From Pyrrhoderma lamaoense (taxonomy: Eukaryota; Basidiomycota; Agaricomycetes; Hymenochaetales; Hymenochaetaceae), in the NCBI GenBank assembly GCA_002794735.1, contig NBAZ01000008.1:186001-250000 (forward strand): a DNA stretch of 64,000 nt, read 5' to 3'. Positions 1 to 10,408 of this stretch are shown piece by piece. Position 1 is the stretch's first letter. Every line of letters begins with the position of its first letter. The notes beneath the pieces were generated by a model. It searched no databases. It had not been told where the DNA came from and saw only the letters and a list, made by a program, of their open reading frames with translations. Made by a program: the position numbers and the translations under genes.

Positions 1-99
1 TGACATTTTCTGGTTTTGTATTAGTGTTTTTGTCCATTTTTTCTGAAATTGGCCATGGGAAAAAAGAGAAAACCGAGTCATTGCCCTCACATGCCGTGT

Positions 100-1223
100 T
101 CATGCTTGGGCCGCCGCAAAACCCTCCTCGAATTCTGTCTCATCCTCGCCCTCACCTTCTTCCTCGAAGTCACTCTCTTTCAACTCTTCCACTCCATCCG
201 CCCACGCTTTCCTCTCACTTCCACTCATAGCACGCAAGATTGCTCGGATCTGCGTCTTTTGGTTGGGACATTCGCGTGCAAAATGTCCAACCTTTCCACA
301 CAAGTAGCAGCCACCTCGTCGTCGAGCCTGACCTACTGACACATCCATTGGCTGCCCAAGTCCTGCAAACGTGGTCCCCGAGTGGTCTCGCTTAGCAGGG
401 GCCTCATTAGCTGGGCGAGTGACAGGTGGGTTGTTTTGTGGACGTGGTTTAAACGTGCTCAGAAGAGAGTTGCCTTGTCCTCGTATCGCCCTCAGTTCCA
501 ACTTGGTTCTCTCGTGGAGCATAGCCTATTCTTTCCATTCTTTATAAGTTACAGGGGTGGGGCGAGAGCTGAGAACAAAGGTAAGGGTGTCTTCGGGTAG
601 AGCTTTCTTTAGCAGGAGATTAAGTAGGGTTCGTGCATGATGGTGTTGTAGCCTGCTTTTTGTAAGTAGATCTCGAACTGCTGGAAGAACTCGTCGTAAG
701 ACTGTTTGACCACTCGAAGTCTCTCCAAGTCACGTTGTGCGTTAGCTCGTTTGTTGGGGTCTGAGAAGGCTGCCTCTAGCTTTCCGATGAACTCACGACT
801 GGTGTCTTTGAAGTCTCCAGCATCATCATAAGCAGATTCCAAGTAGTTTTCTGCCCATACACCTGCATGACCTCCTTTCATAAAAGACAGCACGAACAGG
901 GCTTGGGATTCGTCATCTGGAAAGTCCGCTTTGGCTGCTCGTAGGTACGTGGTGACAGAGCGAATGAAAGCGTCGTAGTCCTTGCCATCGAAGGGTTCTG
1001 GTTTGGCTACGTGGATCTTAGCACGAGGGGCTGGGCGGTGCTGCCGTTCCACTAGTGCCATAAGTCCTCTCACCACATTGTTGGTCCCTTCGATTTCTTC
1101 TCTAAGAGCTCGAAGCTGTAGCTGTAGCTGCTCCACAGTAGGGGGTGCGGGAGGTGGGTCGAGCTGCTCTTGTTGCTGCTGCTGCTGTTGTTGTTGTTGT
1201 GGTTCTACGTTGTCCTGTTCCAT
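100..1223 (-). pseudogene. gag: Gypsy-1 gag (copy A), one frameshift
   Basis: Structural Gag protein of a chromovirus, which forms the virus-like particle and binds RNA. I take the start at the MEQDN methionine (1223), because the longer upstream frame is broken in copy D. A poly-Gln run follows, then the capsid region, a basic linker, a CCHC zinc knuckle (CYLCGKVGHFAREC) and an acidic tail rich in Glu. Near 618 one G is missing from a GGG run that copy D keeps, which shifts the frame. With that base, the length would be about 375 codons, as in copies C and D. Inferred non-functional. Confidence 0.93.
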
Positions 1224-1619
1224 TGTTGCCAAGCCGGGTAGCTCCTCTGTTGTCGATGTCAAAGAAGATCTGGAAAGATAGTCCTTCGTACCAGAGTCGT
1301 ATGGGTGGGTAAGCGTTGATAGAGGTGAGTACGAAGGTGTGGACAAGAGTGTGATGAAAGAAGATACGTAATCGTAAAGCCAGCTTAGAAGTTAAGTACC
1401 CTTAAACAATGGCTAGCTTTATGCACACCACTGATAGCAGAGTATTAGATAAGCGGATGATGATGTAATGTAGATGATGACGTAATAGGGGTTTAGGGTG
1501 TGGGAAAGTTTACGTGGAGAGATGATGAAAGCACTGGTCCCCCCCCCTATAGTGAGAAAATGAAAGGGATTGTGTTGTGATAGATGATGAGCACAAGACA
1601 ATGAGTAGCTTTGTTCTGA

Positions 1620-1934
1620 TGTCAGCGACCAGCAGAGCCTCTACTTGATAAGTACTAAGTGTGAGCAACACAAAGTGGGGAACAAGTGTATTGAGGTACC
1701 GGGATAAGACAAGAACAAAGCTAAGTTGTACATGAGCTACTAAGCGGTCTTATATATCTAATGACCCTGGGAAAAGTATGCGGTAATAACTACGTAGCAC
1801 CCGGTCACTTGATTCCCAGTGACTAAGCCGATCACATGACAACCGGCAACCCTCTTAGAGACTGTTTACGTGATAGAAGAGAAATAAATGAGAAAATGAA
1901 AGAAATAATTACAAGTTCGTTTTCGTTCATGACA
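1620..1934 (-). repeat. Gypsy-1 LTR (5' LTR of copy A), 315 bp
   Basis: The ends are TGTCA and TGACA. A TATATAAG box lies inside, and about 34 nt downstream is the 12-mer TAGCTTTGTTCT (plus-strand 1712-1723 in reverse). The same 12-mer in reverse complement lies at 1606-1617, just outside the LTR, as a self-priming site. Confidence 0.93.
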
Positions 1935-2744
1935 GAAATCTTAACATGTACCATGAATTCTGCAACTGTCTCTACTTATAGTATGATTAATACTATGTAT
2001 CTTTTTACTTCTGCTGTTAGTCTGAGTTCATATTGGCTTGCCAGTGCACTATTGCTCTATTCTGTCATAGCAGCAAGTTATTAGAATTCAGCATTGTATG
2101 TTTTGATATCTTTGTAGCTACTTAAATTGTGAGTATGTAGCTGTCTCTCTGCATTTCTCTTCCTATCATGGGGTCTGAACTGTGTTTCCATATATTTGTA
2201 AAACAGATTGATATTATGTACTTCTGGTCATTCATTTGCTGTGTCCAGAGAATCTGCTATCTTTTTCATGAGTTTATAGCCTAGTTTTTTGTGAGAGAAT
2301 GTATATGCACCAGTGTTTGTCACTAGAGTACATGTCTCCTTTAACACTGAAGTAGAGGTGTAGTTGAGAAATAAATGTATCAAATTTGGAATGCTCACCT
2401 GCAAACTTCTTTGGTTGGTTAACATCATTATGCTTGTGGTGGAGAACATTTTCTGTCTATACACCATTGAGCTATTGTACCAAAATAAGTGTTTCTGTTT
2501 GTAAGTTTAGAACAATTCCTGTGGGGTCCATTGTGTTTGTATGCAAATCATTCATCCATGTCTTAAGTGCATAGATACTAAAGCCTATTCCAAGTACAAG
2601 TTCTTCCGGATTGAGTTCTGCTCTTCTAACTTTTTTGAGTTTATCACTAACTATTGTTAGCTGATTCTCAAGTGCTTCAACTCTGCCTAGAAGTTCATGA
2701 AACTGTGCAGTGATTGGTCCTGTGATACTATTGACAAGATTCAT
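1935..2744 (-). pseudogene. Gypsy-3 gag remnant
   Basis: A degenerate Gag-like sequence on the minus strand in two or three frames. The first part (2744-2472) starts MNLVNSITGP and has a heptad-like Leu/Val region that looks like a Gag N-terminal coiled coil. After a frame change comes a stretch reading KKFAGEHSKFDTFISQ and LYFSVKGDMYSSDK, which resembles the capsid domain of Ty3 Gag (retrotrans_gag). Below 2228 the frames are full of stops. It is cut on the left by insertion of Gypsy-1 copy A. The family call rests on motif resemblance only. Confidence 0.6.
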
Positions 2745-3521
2745 TATTTCAGCCTGTGTTCAAGCATGTGCTTAGTGGAGAGGTGTGTCTGTCATTGTCT
2801 AATGTTTCAAGACCTTGAAGATGATGAAAACAAGAAATAGTGCAATAATAAAAACAAGTAGCATTCTGATGACAATAGAGGATTGACAGATAAGCAAAAT
2901 GAACTGGAGAGTCCTTTGTGTGCATGTTTGGTTGAGACTGCTTTTCTTAAAGTTGATGTTGGATGAGTCCATTCATTAGTAGTGAGTTGATTAAGTTAAC
3001 CTAATGTTATGACTGCAGTGGTTAAACAAGCTCATTGCTTGTGTAAGCACTGATGTAGCAATAACAATAGTTATGTACACAGCTCATCTTAGCACTCAAG
3101 ACCACTAGTAAGCTCAGTAGCTATTATCTCACTGCAAAAGAACTCTACAAGTTAGCTATATTTGAGAATTACTTAATACAATATGCATACTTGTGAGAGA
3201 ACTCTACAAAAGATTAACTTATGGTGGTGACAGTCAGAAAATGGAGTGTGTGAGGAGTTCTTTTGCAGATTGCTGCATTTATATACTTGTGAAAACTATA
3301 ATTAATAAGCAATGAATAATGGATGATAAATTAAAGAATAAGTCAGTTATGAAGTGGAGTCAATTAATAATAGATGAGTCATATGAGAATGAGTGAGCAG
3401 TGCATGAGTCATGTAAGCTGAGTCAACAAGAAAGTATGGTTGAAAATAATAAACAACATATCAATAACATGTCAACATTAGTAGACTTAAAAGAAAATAG
3501 AAATTTAGTCTTGTTTGTGAC
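2745..3521 (-). repeat. Gypsy-3 leader and 5' LTR (inner boundary unclear)
   Basis: An AT-rich stretch with no coding frame between the Gypsy-3 gag and Gypsy-2 sequence. On the minus strand it starts TGTCACAAAC at 3521 and has a TATATAAATG box near 3275-3285, as expected for an LTR promoter. The 3' end of the LTR and the primer site could not be placed. It abuts Gypsy-2 RT sequence at 3522, so it inserted there. Confidence 0.5.
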
Positions 3522-3585
3522 AGTAGCTGCTTCTTGTTCTTGAGCAGTGGCCATTCCTTGACTGCTTAGATCTTACTAGGATCTA

Positions 3586-5172
3586 CAGTCGCCCGCAAAA
3601 GTATTGCACAATACAAATTTTTTTTTTAAATTTAATTTATCTCGAGAATAAAATATATTTAGTACTTTATTTTAATTGTAATAAGCATTGAACAGTGTGA
3701 ATAAAAAATGTGTAAAAAAAGAGGCAAAAAGTACACCAAAATAAGTAATTACTTACATAAGTCATATGCAAGATTTGTAAGGCATGCATTCCCCTAACCC
3801 AAATCTTCGCAAAATTGTCCATAACTCAGTCAATTCTCCACCGATTTGGCTCATCTTTGTGTCGTCTGAAAGCCCTGATTCAGTACTTCATGGCCCCATA
3901 CCTTACCCCCACCAAACGAGCTCGGATCATGGTCTATAAGGAGATGAATAAGACAGATCAGTGGATTGCCCAAAGACTTGGTTGTCATGCTTCTACAGTC
4001 TCTTGCAATTGGAAAGAGCTTCAGAAAATGGATGATCCTTACTTTAGATGTCCTAAACCAGGTGTTCCACACAAACTGACCCCTGAGGATGAAAGATATG
4101 CCGTGTTTTTGATCCATTCAGGACGTGCTTATGGTGCAGCTGATCTCAAACATCATTACTTCCCCAATATCAGTGAGGACACCCTGAGCAGAGCTCTACA
4201 TCGTCAGGGTCTAGAGCCTCATGTCCCTCGTAAAAAACCACTTCTGGATCGAAAGAAGAAGGTTAATAGAAGAGAATGGGCAAAGAAGTTTGGTGATTGG
4301 TCTGTGGAGGATTGGGGAAAAGTTATCTTCTCAGATGAGGCCCATTTTGATCTGTTTCGGTCTAGGAATGGGAGGTTAGTTTGGAGAAGGAGGGGAGAGG
4401 CTTATTATAACAAAAATATCCTCAAAAAAGCGAAACATGGGGGAGGATCTATCATGCTTTGGGGCTGTATTACATCTCAAGGAGTTGGACATCTTTCTCT
4501 TATAGATAAAACTATGGATTCTATCAAATACGTCGAGATACTCCAGGATGCTCTTCTTGGACTCTGAAGGATCTGAATGTTGAGCCTGGCTCCATCATCT
4601 TTCAACAGGACAAAGATCCAAAGTATACTTCTAAAAAGGCCAAATCATGGTTTCAACTTCATGGCATCACAGTTTTGGATTGGGTTTCAAGTAGTGCTGA
4701 TATGAACATTATTGAGCATGTTTGGGATTGTCTGGGACAGCTGTTAAACGCTAGAGGGGTATATCCAAGAAATAAGGGAGAATTATGGGCTGCAATACAA
4801 GAAGAGTGGGCAAAGATTGATGTTGATTACATAAAAGGATTATATGCCAGTATGCCTAGAAGGGTTGATGCATTAAAGAAAGTACATGGTGGATATACTA
4901 AATATTAAATCTGTACAGAAGTTTGTTTTGTGGAATGTATTTAATCTGGAATTTTATGTGTTTGATATTGTGCACCTCATAAGTATTGCATGTAACTTTC
5001 CTAATTTGTCATTGCATATGTGACACTTTGAGCCTTTTTTTTTTGTTATTTAATAGCTCTTATTGTTCAATAAAAAGTACAGTAGAAATGTAGAAATAAT
5101 ATTGAGTTGTTCCAAAGTTGCGCGAAATTCAAAATGAATTTTCGCGTTGTGCAATACTTTTGTGGGCTACTG
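3586..5172 (+). mobile_element. Mar-1: full-length Tc1/mariner element, 1587 bp
   Basis: The terminal inverted repeats begin CAGTcGCCCgCAAAAGTATTG on the left and CAGTAGCCCACAAAAGTATTG on the right (reverse complement), about 26 bp with two mismatches. TA duplications flank it at 3584-3585 and 5173-5174. The Gypsy-2 sequence on both sides joins seamlessly when it is removed. It holds one transposase gene with a single frameshift. Confidence 0.95.
3890..4908 (+). pseudogene. Tc1-family transposase of Mar-1, one frameshift
   Basis: DDE transposase that cuts and pastes the Mar-1 ends at TA sites. I chose the Met at 3890 (MAPYLTPTKRARI) because it begins the N-terminal helix-turn-helix; the frame is open further upstream. 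Visible landmarks are the paired HTH region, the first Asp in FSDEAHFD, the GGGSIMLWG block, the second Asp in QQDKDPKYTS and the Glu in NIIEHVWD. There are 34 residues between the second Asp and the Glu, which is the DD34E signature of Tc1. Near 4560 one base is missing and the frame moves; both halves are otherwise open. It ends GGYTKY, as do the Mar-2 and Mar-3 transposases. Confidence 0.92.
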
Positions 5173-5174
5173 TA

Positions 5175-6130
5175 TGTGCAGTTTCTTTTTTCCTATAATA
5201 ACTCCAAGGTATTCAACTTCCTTCTGCTTGAATAGACATTTTTCTGGCTTTAAGTATAGCTAGCTTATTATTGTGTAGTATATTTAGCACTATCATACTA
5301 GCTTTCTGTGTGACTCTAGGTCTGCTGTGAAAATGAGAATATTATCCAAATTAACTACAATGTGTTCTTTATTGATCAGTTCCTTCAGAATATGATTTAT
5401 AAAGCTTTGAAATGTTGCTGAGGAGTTTGTAAGACTAAAGAACATAACAGTTGGTTCAAAGAAACCTTTATTAGTTCTAAAGTCTGTTTTCTATTCATCT
5501 TCTTTTTTAATTTAGATATTGTTGTATCCCCATCATATGTCTAGCTTAGTGAAGTGTTGCAAATTTTTAAACTTATCAATAAGCTCTGGAATTAAAAGAA
5601 AGGGATACTTGTTTTTTATTATCATGCTATTCAGCTTTTGGTAATCTTGTACATGCTATAGTTCTCCACTTTTCTTTTTTACAAAAAAAAAGGGTGAAGT
5701 CATAAGAGATTTAGAGGGTCTGATTCATTCTGTTTTCAAGTTTTTTTCAAGAACTTGTCAAGAGCTTTGTTTTCTATTTCAGAAAGTGGGTAGATTTTGT
5801 AATCAGTGAGCTTGAACCCAAATGTGAGTTTTATTGTATGATCTTATAGGCATCTCTTTAGCAGCTTGTCAAATTCCTGTTTTCCAAAGACCTCTGAGTA
5901 CTCCTTCAGGTAATTCACTTTATCACTCTTTTTCTTAGTTGGAGTAAAGCCTAGCTTGTGTATCTTGTAAGCTAGCTCAAGTTGTCTGAAATAGTTTTTC
6001 TTTTGTTTGTAACCCAGTTAATCCAGTATGAAAATACAATCTTTTTCCTCCAGTTTTGAGCTAATGAAGTTGATGTGGTAATTTAATTGTTGTATCTTGG
6101 CATGTGCTTGTCCACATGTTTTTGGGCAAT
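5175..6130 (-). pseudogene. Gypsy-2 copy C: reverse transcriptase and protease-RT linker remnant
   Basis: This reads on the minus strand as the N-terminal half of RT and the sequence before it. It aligns with 47755-48690 of copy D, including the conserved block around the LDIQWGYNN region. There are many stops and indels. It is joined to 3522-3583 when Mar-1 is removed, and to 7859 when Y1 is removed. Confidence 0.85.
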
Positions 6131-6247
6131 TGTTACAGGATTGGAGGTTTGAAGATTCGCAGATCATTGGCTAGGTTGGAGATCAAACACCAACCAAATA
6201 TAGGAAGCTGCAAATCCTGCCTATTACAAACAATAGCAAACTCAGCC

Positions 6248-7092
6248 ATGTCACATAAGGAAGTTCTCTCTCAAGATGAAGAAAGGTCTGCAGTGTTTGA
6301 ACGACTACGTGCACAGCCAGCAGAGCTATTGCTGGATCAAGTCCATGGTTGGATAGAATCACGACAAAGGTCAGAGATTAGGACCTTACCAAATCCTACA
6401 GAAGATGTAGGTGTTCGTATAGCAGTACATGAAGCAGAACAAACTAGCAAATCTCAAGTACACAGTCAAGTGGAAAGAGTCCCTTGGTATCAGACCAGGG
6501 TAGGGTGTATTAATTGCAAGAAGACTTATTCATTACAATCGAACCTCTATAGAATTACTTGGACAACTCTATTCAAGAGGGGAGTGGATGCTACCGAGTT
6601 TACAGTACAAGTACAGAAGTATTGGACAGATGATTCTATTCGAGAATTCCCTCATTGGGAGCAAGATGTTTGGATCTTTCACTACGTTATGTTCTTGGAG
6701 ATAAGAAGGAAAGAAAAGGTCTGGGGTCAAGTCAGGATTGTTGTCTTAACAAATATGGAGCATACTGGACACCAGCATGAGGAACAGTGCAATAATAGTG
6801 TGGTTCACTATCAAGTGATACCACAGGACCCCCAAAATGGGAAATACTCTTACTTTGTCAGCTACCAAGGAAAGTCTATGATCATCTCAAGTTAATTGAT
6901 GTACCTGGATACATACAATGAGGATATCATCAATACTTCAATGCAGAACAGTGTGTGGCCTGCTGGGTTGGCACAGACCACACAGGGTCTTTGTGAAGTG
7001 AATGCACAACACAGTTTAGCCACAATTGGAGTTATTTAGGGTTTAGGGCAATGGACTCTAACTCAGGGTCAGGAGATTGGGAATCTCTTTAG
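6248..7092 (+). pseudogene. Y-element protein, copy Y1 (one frameshift)
   Basis: Unknown protein, 281 codons in Y2 and Y7; this copy lacks one base near 6834. It starts MSHKEVLSQDEER. Landmarks are a CxxC at residues 87-90 (GCINCKK), a hydrophobic/Trp-rich middle (YWTDDS, FPHWEQD), and a second Cys cluster near the C-terminus in copy Y7 (CVACWVG and ECTTCFSH). The pattern suggests zinc binding, but I do not recognise the family. Differences between Y1 and Y7 fall mostly at third codon positions, so it was once selected as protein. Confidence 0.65.
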
Positions 7093-7273
7093 ATCAGATC
7101 TAAAGGTCTTAGGGTCTCAGGAGTAATGTGATTGTATGGACTGTGGAGCAGGGACATTAAGGGTTCAGACATGTGTTGGACACACAGGGTTTTCAGGGAC
7201 TTGTGGAGCAAGTGCTCTTAAAGTTATGGTTAGGATAAAAGAATACTCATAGCATAATGGGTGTTGATGAAGG

Positions 7274-7281
7274 CTATAAAA
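7274..7281 (+). promoter_or_regulatory. TATA box of element Y
   Basis: The TATAAAAG motif lies in the 3' third of Y1, followed by about 580 bp to the CTGTAACA end. The motif and its position are kept in Y2, Y6 and Y7 (reverse strand). It would mark the U3/R boundary if Y is an LTR. Confidence 0.55.
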
Positions 7282-7858
7282 GCAGGACTTTTGGACATCA
7301 TAGAGTAGATTGTTCAGACTCACTTATAGCCATAAAATGGGTAAAGACTTACAACCTACACTTGAAGTACAATACCTGCGCTCAGTCAAGATTGTTGTTA
7401 GCTGGCAAAGGTGTTGCTTTAAGGGTATTTGTATTGTGGTAGAACATCTAGCTTTCTCTAACATCATCACTTGTTCTCTATCACTGTACAATGAGGAGAC
7501 TACTTCTATACTCTCCAAGAAGGACCACATTATCGTACTATGAGTTATTGCATTGGCATTGTTTAGGTTGAATCAATACCTTGGTTGACACCTCGTGTGA
7601 TTACCTCTTTGTCACAATCTACTTATAGTGTTCTCAGCACTTGGCACAACAACTTTGAGACCCCCTACCTTGAAGAAGCACTAACTGCTTGTTAGCTTTA
7701 ACCGGACTAGGTGTCTATTTAGTTTGATCAACTACTCAGCACACTGCTAGCCCACCCCTTTTGGTGACAGGATCAGAGTTGCTTTATCTGGGTTATTGAA
7801 TCTCGATTACTAAGGTTGTAGATCGCACTGATCCCTTAGTTTTAAGGAAACTGTAACA

Positions 7859-8669
7859 GCAGTGATTGAAAGTGACTTCTCTTTTGTTCCAGTCTATACT
7901 GGGATTGTGGAACTTCAGCTATTCGTGTCCGATAAACAGGTCTGTTTTTCCCAAACTGGTGACTGCTAGCTGGATCCACTTTTTGTGTTTGTCAATTATC
8001 ATCATCAGTTTCACCAATTCTGTAATAGATTTTGTTTGGTTTTTTGTTCCATTTGCATTGTAAACAAGGATGAGAATAAGTGTTCTTTGAGTAGGGATCT
8101 GATATTTGTGGACAAATTTTTTGTCTATGTATGAACTTGTGCATCCAGAGTCTAGTAAAGCTTTAACTTTAAAGGTTCACTAATCTTCTAGAGTAATGAG
8201 TTGTGCAAATAAATCTAGCTGGTGTCTTGTGACTTTTGAATGTATTGTTTGAGTTGTTGTAGGGAATAAGGTGTCTTTAGAGCTGTCTTATCATCTAGTT
8301 TGGAGATAGCTTGAAGTGTTTTTATAGTGGCTTCTTGAGCTCTTTTCTTGTGAACCAGACTTTTGAGTGCTAACAGAGCATAGCTTTCAAAGTCTTTTCA
8401 AACTCATTGTATGGTTTATTCTAGAGTGATGAGTTTGGGGAAGGTTTGGAACCTGGTTTTTAGTTCTTGTTTTGGTTCAATAGTTCAATAACTGTATTTC
8501 AAAACAAACTATTGGTATATGTAGTTGTTGAACACAATTTAGGAGTAAAACTGTTAAAACTCAAACCATGTACCTCAGGAGCTATGTTTGCAACTGAGGT
8601 TAAGCAAAATCTGATTGCTTCATTTCTATTATATCTTTTCTTTCATTTCCTGTCATTTTTTGCAATAGT
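7859..8669 (-). pseudogene. Gypsy-2 copy C: protease and Gag-protease linker remnant
   Basis: It corresponds to 48692-49490 of copy D: the aspartic protease core around LLDSGCTSS, the preceding Gln-rich linker, and the sequence after the zinc knuckle. All frames carry stops. It ends where Y2 inserted. Confidence 0.85.
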
Positions 8670-10408
8670 TGTTATGGTTTCCTTATAATTAAGAGATCAG
8701 CATGATCTGCAACCTTAGTAATAGAGGTTCAATAACCCAGATAAAGTAACTCCAATTCTGTCACCAAAAGAGGTGGGCTAGCAGTGTGCTGAGTAATTGA
8801 TCAGACTAGATAGACACTTAGTCCAGTTAAAACTAACAAGCAGTTGGTGCTTCTTCAAGATAGAGAGTCTCAAAGTTGTTGTGCCAAATGCCGAGAACAC
8901 TACAAGTAGGTTGTGAGATTGTGACAAAAAGGTAATCATGCGAGGTGTTGACCAAGGTATTGATTCAACTTAAACAATGCCGGTGCAATAACTCGTAATA
9001 CGATAACATGGTCCTTCTTGAAGAGTATAAAAATAGTCTTCTCACTATATAACAATAGAGAACAAGTAACAATGTTAGAAAAAGCTAGATGTTCTACCAC
9101 AATACAAATACCCTTAAAGCAACACCTTTGCCAGCTAACAACAATCTTGACTGAGCGCAGGTATTGTACTTCAAGTGTAGGTTGTAAGTCTTTACCCATT
9201 TTATGGCTATAAGTGAGTTTGAACAATCTACTCTATGATGTCCAAAAGTCCTGCTTTTATAGCCTTCATCAACACCTATTATGCTATAAGTATTCCTTTA
9301 TTCTAACCATAACTCTAATGGCACTTGCTCCACAAGTCCTTGAAGACCTTGTGTGTCCAACACATGTCTAAACCCTTAACGTCCTTGCTCCACTTGTCCA
9401 TACAATCGCATTTCTCTCTGAGACCCTGAGACCCTTAGATCTGATCTAGAGAGATTCCCAATCTCCTGACCCTGAGTTAGAGTCTATTGCCACAAACCCT
9501 TGATAGCTCTAATTGTGGCTGAATTGTGTTGTGCATTCACTCCACAAAAACTCTGTATGGTCTGTGCTGACCTAGCAGGTCACATGCTGTTCTGCGTTGA
9601 AGTATTGATAATATCCCTATTGTATGTATTCAAGCACATCAATTAGCTTGAGATGATTGTAGACTTTCCTTGGTAGCTGATGGAGTAAGAGTATTTCCCA
9701 GTTTAGGGGGTCTTGTGGTATTACTTGATAGTGAACCACACTACTGCTGCACTGTTTTTTGTGCTGGTGTCCAGTATGCTCTATATTCATTAAGACAACA
9801 ATCCTGACTTGACCCCAGACTTTTTCCTTCTTTTTTATCTCCAAAAGAGTAATATAATGAAAAGTCCATAAACCTTGCTCCCAATAAGAAAGCTCTTGAA
9901 TAGAATTGTTTGTCCAGTACTTCTGTCCTTGTTCTATAAACTTAGTAGCATTCACTCCCATCTCGAAGAGAGTTGTCCAAGTAATTCTATAGAGGTCCAA
10001 TTGTAACAAATAAGTCTTTCTGCAATTAATACACCCTACTCTAGTCTGGTATCAAAGAACTTGTTCCACCTGACTGTGTACTTGAGATTCGCTAGTTTGT
10101 TCTGCTTCATGCACAGCTATATGAACATTTACTTTTCTAGTAGAATTTAGTAAGGTTCTATTCTCTGACCTTTGACATGATTTTATCCAACCACAGACTT
10201 GATTCAGCAATGACTTTGTTAGCTGCACATGTAGTCATTCAAACACTGCAAGCCTTTCTTCATCTTGATAAAGGACTTCCTTGTGTGACATGGCTGAGTT
10301 CCTTATAGTTCATAATAGACAGAATTTGCAGCTTCTTATATTTGATTTGTGTTTGATCTCTGACTTAGTCAATAATCCATGAATCTTTAAACTTCTAATC
10401 CTGTAATA
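8670..10408 (-). mobile_element. Element Y, copy Y2, 1739 bp, target duplication ATAGT
   Basis: Full-length Y element on the minus strand, inserted into Gypsy-2 copy C. It is flanked on both sides by ATAGT (8665-8669 and 10409-10413), a perfect 5-bp duplication. The ends have decayed slightly to TGTTATGG and CTGTAATA. The Gypsy-2 sequence is continuous when it is taken out. Confidence 0.92.
9446..10291 (-). pseudogene. Y-element protein, copy Y2
   Basis: Same 846-nt span as in Y7, from MSH... at 10291 to the stop at 9446, but interrupted by several stops and small indels. The best preserved part is 10009-9617, which covers the Trp-rich middle and the VWGQVRIVVL block. The function is unknown; see the Y1 entry for the Cys motifs. 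Confidence 0.6.

Larger units (their letters stand above)
1..1934 (-). mobile_element. Gypsy-1 copy A, 5' part (LTR, leader, gag); runs off the left edge
   Basis: A Ty3/gypsy element read on the minus strand. Its 5' LTR is at 1620-1934, then a leader, then gag down to about 100; the pol part lies outside the window. It matches the complete copy at 54374-60524 base for base over long stretches. It sits in the degraded gag of another gypsy family (1935-2744). The target duplication cannot be checked because the other end is not present. Confidence 0.95.
6131..7858 (+). mobile_element. Element Y, copy Y1: long solo-LTR-like unit, 1728 bp
   Basis: The ends are perfect 8-bp inverted repeats TGTTACAG and CTGTAACA. 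It splits Gypsy-2 copy C between 6130 and 7859. The flanks GCAAT and GCAGT give a 4/5 match as a 5-bp duplication. A TATAAAAG box lies at about 7274, some 590 bp before the 3' end, the position expected for an LTR promoter. A reading frame of 846 nt (less one base here) occupies the 5' half. There are no direct terminal repeats. Confidence 0.85.

Noticed and set aside
982..1281. Cys-rich frame on the plus strand over the gag start
   Set aside because: It is the antisense of the poly-Gln run of Gypsy-1 gag; the same shadow occurs at 35525-35779 and 59573-59830.
2472..2744. Small host gene with a coiled coil
   Set aside because: The sequence just downstream in another frame looks like Ty3 Gag, so it is better explained as the start of a decayed gag.
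6131..7858. Element Y as a classical TIR DNA transposon such as hAT, P or Mutator
   Set aside because: Those make 8- to 10-bp duplications and need longer or different termini. The 5-bp duplication, TG...CA ends and TATA box fit an LTR better.
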